A stretch of 64,000 nucleotides of DNA from Aminobacter sp. AP02 (lineage in GTDB: Bacteria > Pseudomonadota > Alphaproteobacteria > Rhizobiales > Rhizobiaceae), in assembly GCF_003148805.1 (NCBI RefSeq), contig NZ_QGGX01000004.1, forward strand, positions 1-64,000, given 5' to 3'. Made by a program: the position numbers and the translations under genes. Below are positions 26,122-33,711 of this stretch, one piece after another; positions within the stretch are counted from its first letter, which is position 1; each line of letters begins with the position of its first letter. The notes beneath the pieces are model-generated. The model had not been told where the DNA came from. It did not search any database and was given only the letters and a program-made list of their open reading frames with translations.

Positions 26122-27474
26122 TCACGCCGCCTTGCTGTGCGTACGGTTCGACTGGTCGAGATAGGCGTCGAAGGCAGCCGCGACCGCCCGTATTACAAAA
26201 CGATGATCCTGGCCGACGCGGATGATGCCGTCTTTCACGTCGAGCACGCCGTCCGCCTCGAGTTCCGCCAGTCTGTCGTTGCCATCGAGAAGCAGTGACG
26301 GGTCAAAGTCATGGGCGCCGCAAACTGTGGGAAGGTCGACGGCGAAATCGCACATGAGGCGCTCGATGATTTCAGCCCGCAGCCGGTCCTCTGCCGTCAG
26401 GCGATAGCCCTTGGCTGTCGCCAGTTGTCCCGAGGCGATGTGCTGGGCATAAAGCCCGGGCGCAACTTCGTTTTGGACATAGCCGCGGTTCATGCGGCCT
26501 ATGGCGGATGCGCCGAAGCCAATAAGCGTCTGGCAATTGTCGGTCGTATAACCTTGGAAGTTACGCCGAAGCTTCCCTGCCTCCTGGACCCCAACGAGAT
26601 CATCGCCCGGCAGCGCGAAATGGTCGAGGCCTATCTGCCGGTAGCCGGCGGCAACCAGCGTCTCGGCAATCGCCTCGGCTTGCGCGTTTCGCGCGGCGCC
26701 ATCGGGCAGGGCAGCCTCGTCGATCATGCGCTGGTGCTTCTTGAACGAGGGGATGTGCGCATATCCAAACACGGCAAAGCGGTCGGGCAGCATGGCAATA
26801 GCCGCATTGGCCGTGTCGATGCAGGATTGCACCGTCTGGTGCGGCAGGCCGTAGATCAGGTCGAAATTGATGCCACGTACGCCGGCGCGGCGGAGATTGT
26901 CCGAGGCTTCCGCTGTCTGCTGCTGGGTCTGGATCCGGTTGATCGCCTTCTGCACCACCGGATCGAAACTCTGGACGCCGAGGCTGGCCCTGTTGACGCC
27001 TGCCGCGCCAAGCGCCTGCGCCATCTCCGCGGTCAGACGGCGTGGGTCAATCTCCACGGCGATGCCTGATGTGTCTGAGAAATCGTAGTGCTCGCGCAGC
27101 AGTGCCGTCAGAGCGAGGAACTCGGCCGGCGAGATGATGGTCGGCGTGCCGCCCCCGAAATGCACTTCGCCAACGGGCAGCCGATGCGGCACGCGTTCTG
27201 CAACCATGCGGATCTCGTCGCGCAGAACGCCGAGATAGTCGAGGATCGGTCGGTCTTGCCGCGTGATCGTGGTGTGGCAGCCGCAGTACCAGCACATCGA
27301 CCGGCAAAACGGGATGTGGAGATAAAGCGAAACGGGATCATTCGCAGGCAATTGTTCCAGCCAGTCGCCATAGGCGCCGGTGCCGATCGAGGGCGAAAAG
27401 CGGGGCGCTGTCGGATAGCTGGTGTAGCGAGGCAATCGGGCCTCGCCATATTTCTGCAGGATGGATGCGGGCAT
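26122..27474 (-). CDS. hemN: Oxygen-independent coproporphyrinogen III oxidase HemN
   Basis: This 450-residue radical SAM enzyme makes protoporphyrinogen IX without oxygen, needed for heme under denitrifying conditions. The cluster motif CRSMCWYCGC (CxxxCxxC) follows YLHIPFC, and GGGTPT, GVQSFD and GLPHQ are family landmarks. ATG 27474 (MPASILQKYGEARLPRYTSYPT) matches HemN starts; the longer frame upstream covers the promoter. A FNR-like site lies 60 bases before the start. Its N-terminal TSYPTAPRF supports true HemN over the shorter HemW-like proteins. Confidence 0.95.
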   Translation of the reverse strand: MPASILQKYGEARLPRYTSYPTAPRFSPSIGTGAYGDWLEQLPANDPVSLYLHIPFCRSMCWYCGCHTTITRQDRPILDYLGVLRDEIRMVAERVPHRLPVGEVHFGGGTPTIISPAEFLALTALLREHYDFSDTSGIAVEIDPRRLTAEMAQALGAAGVNRASLGVQSFDPVVQKAINRIQTQQQTAEASDNLRRAGVRGINFDLIYGLPHQTVQSCIDTANAAIAMLPDRFAVFGYAHIPSFKKHQRMIDEAALPDGAARNAQAEAIAETLVAAGYRQIGLDHFALPGDDLVGVQEAGKLRRNFQGYTTDNCQTLIGFGASAIGRMNRGYVQNEVAPGLYAQHIASGQLATAKGYRLTAEDRLRAEIIERLMCDFAVDLPTVCGAHDFDPSLLLDGNDRLAELEADGVLDVKDGIIRVGQDHRFVIRAVAAAFDAYLDQSNRTHSKAA

Positions 27475-27534
27475 GGCTTTTCCAATTCTGTCGCTCTGGC
27501 TCGCGCTTTCTAGCCCTTCATCCAGCCCGCCTCT

Positions 27535-27548
27535 TTGCGAAATGCCAA
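27535..27548. promoter_or_regulatory. FNR/NnrR-like box upstream of hemN
   Basis: TTGCG-AAAT-GCCAA has one perfect TTGCG half site and one divergent half site. It sits 60 bases before hemN, at a spacing like that of the other boxes in this island. Confidence 0.55.
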
Positions 27549-27691
27549 GCAAGGCGGCCGTGAAGTGGTCTGGCAAATCGATCTGGAGGTGACGAGACTT
27601 CTGACGCCGCTCCACGTCTCCTCGATGGTCCGCCTTCAAGCTGCCCGCCTCGACGAAGCTGTCCATTTGTGCGCAACTGGAGCTTCAGCTC

Positions 27692-28003
27692 TCAATGACA
27701 GGTATGCTGGCTGTTTTCGAGGAATCGCGTCAGCCAAACACATATGCTCTTGAGCCGACGTGTTGACGGCGGCCGAAGCATCGGCAGTGGTCGGTGCTGG
27801 TTCGATACGCCAAGAATAGGGATGACCAGGAAGGCCGCAAATCGGCTTCGCCCAGCTGTTGTCACAACAAATCTGAGGTCCGGGAAGCGGGATTCGAGTG
27901 CTTGGCGCATTTCCTGTTGCTTCCTGGGGTCGTCAAACAAGCTGCCTTGCGGCGGCACCACGAGAAACTCACTGCACTCACCGCTGTAGTATTGCTCAGG
28001 CAT
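27692..28003 (-). CDS. Conserved hypothetical protein, copy 1 of a local paralogue pair
   Basis: This 103-residue soluble protein begins MPEQYYSGECSEFLVVPPQG and has a strongly conserved core, KQQEMRQALESRFPDLRFVVTTAGRSRFAAFL, then a basic C terminus. ATG 28003 follows GGAGG with a 5-base spacer; the paralogue at 35834-36145 has the same length, strand and ribosome-site layout. Similarity between the two may extend a few codons upstream (ERMEDIM against RRVEDLM), so an earlier ATG at 28015 or 28054 is possible. I do not recognise the family. The pair brackets the YcaO-TfuA cluster. Confidence 0.6.
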   Translation of the reverse strand: MPEQYYSGECSEFLVVPPQGSLFDDPRKQQEMRQALESRFPDLRFVVTTAGRSRFAAFLVIPILGVSNQHRPLPMLRPPSTRRLKSICVWLTRFLENSQHTCH

Positions 28004-28402
28004 GATGTCCTCCATGCGTTCGTCAACTTCGCTGGCGATATGGATGTGAGGCATGCGATCGGCGCACCGAGACCGCCTTACAACCGGCAGATTGCCGTTT
28101 ACGCGTGATCCCAGCGCTTGCCGGGCGTGAAGGCTGTGCCGGTCACGGCGATACATGCATGGTTGTTGTCACGGTCCGGCCTCCCACTCGAAGACATGCC
28201 GCAATCACGTCCGAAAACGGGTCGCACGAGAGCAGGGGAAACAAGGGCGCGCCCTGCATCTGCGGCGGCGCCGTTGGTTGCAGTAGCTGTTCGAGAGCCA
28301 GTTTCCGTTTGCCAGTCCAATGCTATAGTCGCAACGTGAAGCTGGTTCTCGCGTGCAGACATTCCGAACGCACTGATCGCGCAATTCCTACCGTGGATCC
28401 GC
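28004..28402. other. Divergent intergenic region upstream of the YcaO gene
   Basis: About 400 bases separate the divergent 103-residue gene and the YcaO gene. Short reading frames exist here on both strands but none has convincing protein character. The promoter of the YcaO-TfuA operon should be here; I cannot place it or an operator with confidence. Confidence 0.4.
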
Positions 28403-29632
28403 ATGGTTTCAGATTGTACGTCTCCCGATGCGCCAAAATTGTACCGCCAAGGTACCCATCGCACGGTATCTCCCGCCGAAACCCTTGCGCGGGTTCGCCC
28501 CTTTCTCGATGCGATGGGGATAACGCGGGTTGCCAACGTCACCGGCCTCGACCGCATCGGAATTCCGGTGGTGACCGTAGTCCGGCCGAACTCGCGTTCT
28601 GTGGCAGTGTCGCAAGGAAAAGGCGCCACACTCGATGCCGCCAAAGCCTCCGGCGTCATGGAGGCCATTGAAGGTTTCCATGCCGAGCGTATTGAAAAGC
28701 CGCTCAGGCTTGGCAGCCGAAACGAACTTGCGGCGAGCCTTGATCTGGCCGATCTGGATGGGCTAGCCCGGCTTCACGGCAGTCGCGTTGACGGCGACCT
28801 GCCACTTTTGTGGATCGAGGGATTCGACTGGATAGCCAAGCGATCGGTCTGGTTGCCCTATGAGGTGGTTCACAGCAACTACACGCTGCCTTCGGTCGCC
28901 CGCAGCGGATGCTTCGTTGAAAGCACCAATGGGCTGGCGTCCGGCAACCATATGCTGGAAGCCGTCGCCCACGGCATTGCCGAAGTCGTGGAGCGTGACG
29001 CGACCACCTTGTGGAACAGGCTGCCGGACGCGACGCGACGCAAGACCCGGCTCGATCTCGATTCCGTCGATGACTTGACCTGCTCGAGCTTGATCGGACA
29101 GTTGCGCAATGCTGGCATGTCCGTCGGCGTCTGGAACATCACCAGCGATGTCGGGGTGCCTTCCTTTTTCTGCTTGATTGTCGACGATCGGCTCAAGCTG
29201 GGCCATTCCGGCGCCGGCGCAGGCTGTCACCCGGCCCGCGAGATCGCATTGTTGCGCGCCTTGACGGAAGCCGTTCAGGTGCGAACCAACTACATCACCG
29301 GGGCCCGCGACGACCTTCGGCGCGACGAGTATGAAGCGTCGGGACTTGCTGCGAAACTGGCATGGGCGAGGCGTCTTATGGACGGGCAGACAAGCGTCGA
29401 TTTCCGCCAAATAGCCTCGACGGATTTTGTTTCGCTTGGCGAAGATATCGACTGGATGTTGGAACGGCTCCAGGGCGTAGGCATTGGCCAGGTGATTTCG
29501 GTCGACCTCACGAGGCCGGAATTCGGCGTGCCGGTGGCGCGGGTCGTCATTCCCGGCCTGGAAGGACCCGACGATCACGACCACTATAGCCCGGGGCTGC
29601 GGGCGCTTGCACTTGGTGGCAGGCGGCCATGA
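28403..29632 (+). CDS. YcaO-domain peptide cyclodehydratase/thioamidase
   Basis: This 409-residue YcaO enzyme uses ATP to activate a peptide backbone amide, giving azolines or, with a partner such as TfuA, thioamides. Three conserved nucleotide/Mg-binding blocks are visible: SQGKGATLDAAKASGVMEAIEGFHAE (about 70-95), STNGLASGNHMLEAVAHGIAEVVERD (about 174-199) and GCHPAREIALLRALTEAVQVR (about 274-294). There is no fused E1-like or flavin domain. Its stop overlaps the TfuA start (ATGA), so the two are translationally coupled. The ribosome site before ATG 28403 is weak. Its likely substrate is the repeat protein encoded at 32562. The reaction here is inference. Confidence 0.93.
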   Translation: MVSDCTSPDAPKLYRQGTHRTVSPAETLARVRPFLDAMGITRVANVTGLDRIGIPVVTVVRPNSRSVAVSQGKGATLDAAKASGVMEAIEGFHAERIEKPLRLGSRNELAASLDLADLDGLARLHGSRVDGDLPLLWIEGFDWIAKRSVWLPYEVVHSNYTLPSVARSGCFVESTNGLASGNHMLEAVAHGIAEVVERDATTLWNRLPDATRRKTRLDLDSVDDLTCSSLIGQLRNAGMSVGVWNITSDVGVPSFFCLIVDDRLKLGHSGAGAGCHPAREIALLRALTEAVQVRTNYITGARDDLRRDEYEASGLAAKLAWARRLMDGQTSVDFRQIASTDFVSLGEDIDWMLERLQGVGIGQVISVDLTRPEFGVPVARVVIPGLEGPDDHDHYSPGLRALALGGRRP

Positions 29633-30972
29633 CATTTGTCGTCTTTGCGGGCCCGACGATTTCGGCAGCCGACATCACCTCGGTCATGGACACGGTAGTC
29701 CTGCCGCCTGTTTCCATGGGCGATGTCTATCGCTGCGGACGAACCCGCCCGCGCGCGATCGGCATCGTCGACGGCTATTTCGACGGTGTGCCGTCAGTTT
29801 GGCACAAGGAGATATTGTGGGCGATCGAGCAAGGCATCGCCGTCTTCGGCGCCGCCAGCATGGGCGCGCTTCGGGCGGCGGAGTTGCGTGCGTTCGGCAT
29901 GCGCGGGGTCGGCCGCATTTTCGAGGCCTTTCGTGACGGTGTGCTGGAAGATGACGATGAAGTTGCCATCCAGCATGGCCCAGCCGAGATAGGCTATCTC
30001 CCCTTGTCGGAACCCATGGTCAATATCCGCGCAACCCTCGACCAAGCAGTGCGGGAAGGCGCGATCGGGCGGCAAGTCGCGGAGCAGCTGTCAGCAATGG
30101 CAAAGGCGAGTTTTTATCCCGAACGCCGGTGGCGGCCGCTGCTGGAACGAGCATTGGCCGATGGCCTGGACAAGGAAGCTTTTAAAGTGTTCGAAGCCTG
30201 GCTGCCGCAAGGCAAGGTCGATCAGAAGCGGCTGGACGCACTGGCCATGTTCGAGGCCATGAAGGCCTTCCGGCGTGAAGAGACCGGCCCAAGGACAGCC
30301 GGGTATCGGCTGGAATGGACGACGATGTGGGCGCAAGCCTTGCGCGACATCGAGGCCACAGAAATGGATCTGGGCTATGGATCGGCGATCATCGATGAAC
30401 TCAGGCATGATCCGCAACGGTTTCGGGTGGTAAGGCGCAATGCCACCGCAAGACTTCTTGCCGGGCGCGCCGGAAATCAGGGATCGGACACAGCACGCGA
30501 TGTCGCCCGCGCCTCGACCCGGTTTCGCACCGAACGAAGGCTGTTCACCCAGGCCGCATTCGATGGCTGGCTCATCGACAACGACTTGGACAAGAGTGGT
30601 TTCGAACAGATGATTGAAGGTGAGGCTCGGCTGGCGGCGACTGAGGCCGATACCGATCTCCGCCACCACATGCTGGACGAGCTTCGCCTTGGCGACACGT
30701 ATGGCGAACTGGCAAAAGGCGCGCGGCGAAAGCGCGACCTCCTGCAAGGCCTGGGCATGCCAGACCCTGCGCCTTCCCACACCGGCCTGACTGTCCTAGA
30801 ACTACGACGGTGGTTTTTCGAGACGCGGCTCAACCGCCGGATGCCGGCTGACCTGACCGATTTCTTTGAGGACGCTGGCTATCCGGACAACGAAACATTC
30901 GATCGCGCGATAGCTCGCGAATACATATTCTGGAGCAGGGCCGGCACTGAAAACAATTCGCCGGAGGAATGA
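29629..30972 (+). CDS. TfuA-domain protein, YcaO partner
   Basis: This 447-residue protein has a TfuA core in residues about 1-150: VFAGPTIS at the N terminus, then GVPSVWHKEILWAIEQGIAVFGAASMGALRAAEL, and DDDEVAIQHGP. The remaining about 300 residues form a helical C-terminal extension longer than in minimal TfuA proteins. TfuA was named from trifolitoxin biosynthesis in Rhizobium; TfuA-YcaO pairs are known to install backbone thioamides, for example in methyl-coenzyme M reductase, where TfuA is thought to help deliver sulfur. It overlaps the YcaO gene by four bases and is followed 52 bases later by a metalloprotease-like gene. Confidence 0.9.
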   Translation: MTFVVFAGPTISAADITSVMDTVVLPPVSMGDVYRCGRTRPRAIGIVDGYFDGVPSVWHKEILWAIEQGIAVFGAASMGALRAAELRAFGMRGVGRIFEAFRDGVLEDDDEVAIQHGPAEIGYLPLSEPMVNIRATLDQAVREGAIGRQVAEQLSAMAKASFYPERRWRPLLERALADGLDKEAFKVFEAWLPQGKVDQKRLDALAMFEAMKAFRREETGPRTAGYRLEWTTMWAQALRDIEATEMDLGYGSAIIDELRHDPQRFRVVRRNATARLLAGRAGNQGSDTARDVARASTRFRTERRLFTQAAFDGWLIDNDLDKSGFEQMIEGEARLAATEADTDLRHHMLDELRLGDTYGELAKGARRKRDLLQGLGMPDPAPSHTGLTVLELRRWFFETRLNRRMPADLTDFFEDAGYPDNETFDRAIAREYIFWSRAGTENNSPEE

Positions 30973-31024
30973 CTTGGCAGGGAGAGAACCGGCGCAGTAA
31001 TTTGCCGGGGAGGGATTTTCGGTC

Positions 31025-32380
31025 ATGTTCCGTGTTCCGCATGCAGTCGATCTTCCACAAGGGACGCGCTTCCGCTTGTTTCCGCAACTTCCGACGCGCG
31101 AAGAACAAGGAGAGCCCGAAACAGTCTGGGTTTCGCCGCCAGCAGGAACCGTCTTTGCAGGACCGGCCGATGCCCGCATTTACGTCATCCAGCCCATCGG
31201 CAAGGAAAAGCCTTATGGCTATTACGAGGAAGCGGGAGGACAAGTTATCCACTACGGGCCGCCATGGATCGGACCGATCGTTCCGCGGGCCGAGCCCGAC
31301 AGGGAAGGCCATTTCGATCATATCGAATTTGGCACGCCGCAGTTCCTCCAGGCGCATGCATATGGTGCCATACGGTTCACATTGGACATATGGCAGGAGT
31401 ATTTCGGTCGCGGCATCGGCTGGCATTTCGATGACAGCCGAGAAAAGCTGGAGGTCGTGTTCCTGCCAGGGCTAGACAATGCCTATGCCGGCTACGGCTC
31501 GATCGAAATCGGCTCGTTTTTCACACCGGCTGGCAACTGGGTCGAATTTGGATTGAGCTTCGATGTCATCTCGCACGAGACGGGCCACCTGATCATCTAT
31601 GGCGAAGTGGGCCTTCCAGACTCCGACAACATTCCCGGCGAACATTTCGGGTTCCATGAATCTTCCGCCGACATGGTGTCTTTGATCTCGCTCATGCATT
31701 TCGAAACCGCCCTGATCGGGGTGCTAGATGCGAGCCATGGTAATCTTTACAGCTACAACCGGCTCAACCGATTTGCAGAGGTGTCCGACCTCGACCAGCT
31801 GCGCCTCGCGTCCAATCCTCTGACGCTCTATGATTTCGTGGACGGATGGGTGAAAGAACATGATCTGGCCCAGCCGCTGACAGGCGCCCTGTTTGACATC
31901 TGGGTCGACGTTTTCCACGAAGATCTGCTGAGGCGGGGGCTGATCCCGGCGCAACTTGAAGACCTGTCGGATCAGCTCGAGGGTGATCCGTCTTATCACA
32001 ACGTCGTCCAGCCCCTGTTCGACGAAGCCTATGGTAAGAACCCGGAAGGCTTTGCGGCATGTCTAGCCGACGCGCGGGACTATATGGGCCGCGCGTTGGC
32101 GCAATGCTGGTCAAGTTTGCAGCCGCTTCAACTGGACTATGCCGAAGTTGCGCGGGCATTCCTTGCCGCCGACGACCAACTGAATGACGGACGGTTCCAT
32201 AGGATCATCACCGGCAATATGGAGCGGCGCGGGATCGGTCTGGTGCGCGCCGGACCAAGATTGCCGTCGTCGGCGAAGGACAGCCACAGTTTTTCGAAGC
32301 GCGCCCCCGAACCGGGGATGCAGCAGCACTACCGACATCTTCCTTACCGGACGCGGATCGCGCTCCAGCAACGTGTGTAG
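31025..32380 (+). CDS. Zinc-metalloprotease-like protein (HExxH, gluzincin type)
   Basis: This 451-residue protein has a classical zinc site HETGH at 184-188 and a downstream HESSAD at 211-216, whose E212 would be the third ligand. The spacing recalls gluzincins such as thermolysin (M4), although overall similarity to M4 is not obvious. No signal peptide is visible, so it is probably cytoplasmic. The C terminus after about residue 405 is Arg/Ser/Pro-rich. ATG 31025 follows GGGAGGGA. It lies between TfuA and the repeat-protein gene, a natural place for the protease that trims a leader or cuts between repeats. That role is inference. Confidence 0.75.
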   Translation: MFRVPHAVDLPQGTRFRLFPQLPTREEQGEPETVWVSPPAGTVFAGPADARIYVIQPIGKEKPYGYYEEAGGQVIHYGPPWIGPIVPRAEPDREGHFDHIEFGTPQFLQAHAYGAIRFTLDIWQEYFGRGIGWHFDDSREKLEVVFLPGLDNAYAGYGSIEIGSFFTPAGNWVEFGLSFDVISHETGHLIIYGEVGLPDSDNIPGEHFGFHESSADMVSLISLMHFETALIGVLDASHGNLYSYNRLNRFAEVSDLDQLRLASNPLTLYDFVDGWVKEHDLAQPLTGALFDIWVDVFHEDLLRRGLIPAQLEDLSDQLEGDPSYHNVVQPLFDEAYGKNPEGFAACLADARDYMGRALAQCWSSLQPLQLDYAEVARAFLAADDQLNDGRFHRIITGNMERRGIGLVRAGPRLPSSAKDSHSFSKRAPEPGMQQHYRHLPYRTRIALQQRV

Positions 32381-32561
32381 AGGGGCTGAGACGCTGTCCG
32401 AGGTAACGCTCGCCTATTGCGCGCCGGCACAAGCCGAGGTTGCCTCTATTGAGGCCTAGCGATAACGGCGTCGATCATTTGAATAACGATGAATTCATGT
32501 TAGCTTTCGCACAAAGCTGGGTGCGGACGATTTTTTTGTTTATTGGTCAAGGAGAGGTAAC

Positions 32562-33191
32562 GTGGCAGAAACCCTTCTCAGTACCTCCACGATGCTGTTG
32601 TTTGGCAGGGTCATGGACGACATGAAGTACAGTCCAGTCGATCCTCGGACACCTGCCGGCCCTCCGGCAGCAGCCGATGCTGGCGACCCGCCGCGATTCG
32701 GCGACAATAACGACTTGATCGAACAGTTACTTGCAGACAAGGACAATGATAACAAGAGTGTCAGATTTGCAAGAATATACGGTTTTGCTTTCGAAGGCCA
32801 GTATTATGACTTTGCCAGGCCGCAGATATTTCTCGTTCATGGAAGTGGAACCAAGGCTGAGAGCCCTGTTCCCGGAGGTGCCGCCAAGATCCGGGGCAAA
32901 CGTAGTGCCGACAGGGCCGGCGTAGCTTCAAGCGACGAGTCTTTCGCCGAGGACATCATGGTGTGGTCTTACGACAAGGGCGATTATCTCGTACGTCTGG
33001 ATCCCTCGGCAGGGCCGCTAGAGCAGATTGTCCTCGATGCAGAGCTGGATGCTGGCGCCACCTACAGCGGTGGAAAAGCCTATAGTGGTGGCAAGGCCTA
33101 CAGCGGCGGAAAAGCCTATAGTGGTGGCAAGGCCTATAGTGGTGGCAAAGCCTATAGTGGCGGCAAGGCTTACGGCGGCAACAGCGACTAG
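32562..33191 (+). CDS. Candidate RiPP precursor with C-terminal YSGGKA repeats
   Basis: This 209-residue protein starts at GTG 32562 behind an excellent AAGGAGAGG ribosome site; an ATG ten codons in is the fallback start. Residues 1-167 are a mixed, acidic, cysteine-free region (SARFARIYGFAFEGQYY-like core near 65-82, acidic stretch before the tail). Residues 168-203 are six perfect YSGGKA units and 204-209 read YGGNSD. Each unit offers one Ser, two Gly, one Tyr and one Lys. With YcaO, TfuA and a protease upstream, a leader-plus-repeated-core RiPP precursor is the best reading. The leader is unusually long, so a structural repeat protein that is merely modified is the main alternative. Confidence 0.72.
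   Translation: MAETLLSTSTMLLFGRVMDDMKYSPVDPRTPAGPPAAADAGDPPRFGDNNDLIEQLLADKDNDNKSVRFARIYGFAFEGQYYDFARPQIFLVHGSGTKAESPVPGGAAKIRGKRSADRAGVASSDESFAEDIMVWSYDKGDYLVRLDPSAGPLEQIVLDAELDAGATYSGGKAYSGGKAYSGGKAYSGGKAYSGGKAYSGGKAYGGNSD
33063..33170 (+). repeat. Six tandem 18-bp repeats encoding YSGGKA
   Basis: Six in-frame 18-bp units run without interruption. Units 2 and 4 are identical at all 18 bases, and units 1 and 3 differ at a single third-codon position, so growth by copying a 36-bp dimer is likely. Differences between units are synonymous, so the peptide is kept exact while the DNA drifts, which indicates selection on the amino-acid repeat. Confidence 0.95.
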
Positions 33192-33234
33192 CGCGGATCG
33201 TCTCGAAGCGATGGCGCGCCCGTGGGTTCCTGGC

Positions 33235-33711
33235 CTACTGGTCGCTCCACCGCATATGCAGTTTGGTGTGGTCGCTGCCATTCAGCTCGAAGCCCAATCT
33301 GCGATAGAGGCTGATGGCGCGGTTGCCCCGCAACAGTGACAGCAGCAACGGCTTGCCCATGCTGCGTGCCTCGGCCATCGTCTCACGGATCAGTTTCGTG
33401 CCAATGCCTCGCCCCCGGATCTCTTCGTTGAGGTGGATCTGGTCGAGATGGACCTCGCTCGCAGTATGCGAGACCTGTATCCAACCAGCTTTCACCCCGT
33501 CGACCAGGACAATCCTGATCTCTTCGGACTTGAAATACTCCTTGAAGGCGTTCTTCACCTTCTTTTCGTCCCAGATGCCGAGCGCCTTTTGCAGTGGGTG
33601 CATGGATGAGAGGTAAAGGGCGCGGCAGAAGCCAAAATCGCCTGCAGCGGCAGGGCGCATCGTGAAGGGCGCCAGCGCATCGCGCGCCGCTCCGGGTTCT
33701 TGCAGGCTCAT
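33235..33711 (-). CDS. GNAT-family N-acetyltransferase
   Basis: This 158-residue acetyltransferase has the acetyl-CoA pyrophosphate-binding signature EEIRGRGIGTKLIRETM near residues 95-111 and the GNAT C-terminal strand SLYRRLGFELNGSD. It starts in the last codon of the upstream regulator gene (ATGA overlap) and ends 44 bases from the converging repeat-protein gene. A lysine in every YSGGKA unit makes the neighbouring peptide a conceivable substrate; no sequence feature proves this. Substrate is otherwise unknown. Confidence 0.85.
   Translation of the reverse strand: MSLQEPGAARDALAPFTMRPAAAGDFGFCRALYLSSMHPLQKALGIWDEKKVKNAFKEYFKSEEIRIVLVDGVKAGWIQVSHTASEVHLDQIHLNEEIRGRGIGTKLIRETMAEARSMGKPLLLSLLRGNRAISLYRRLGFELNGSDHTKLHMRWSDQ

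Noticed and set aside
28118-28339. A 73-codon plus-strand frame upstream of the YcaO gene, considered as a second small precursor
   Set aside because: It has no clear ribosome site, no leader-like or repeat character, and an amino-acid composition typical of random high-GC frames.
32502-32537. AGCTTT-CGCAC-AAAGCT hairpin and a T7 run before the repeat-protein gene, considered as a terminator
   Set aside because: The stem is short and A/T-rich and the T-run lies 12 bases beyond it, so it is not a convincing terminator; the AT-rich gap could equally hold a promoter.
33063-33170. Short tandem repeats that could be mistaken for a CRISPR array
   Set aside because: The 18-bp units are contiguous with no spacers, are in frame with a well-started gene and encode an exact peptide repeat.
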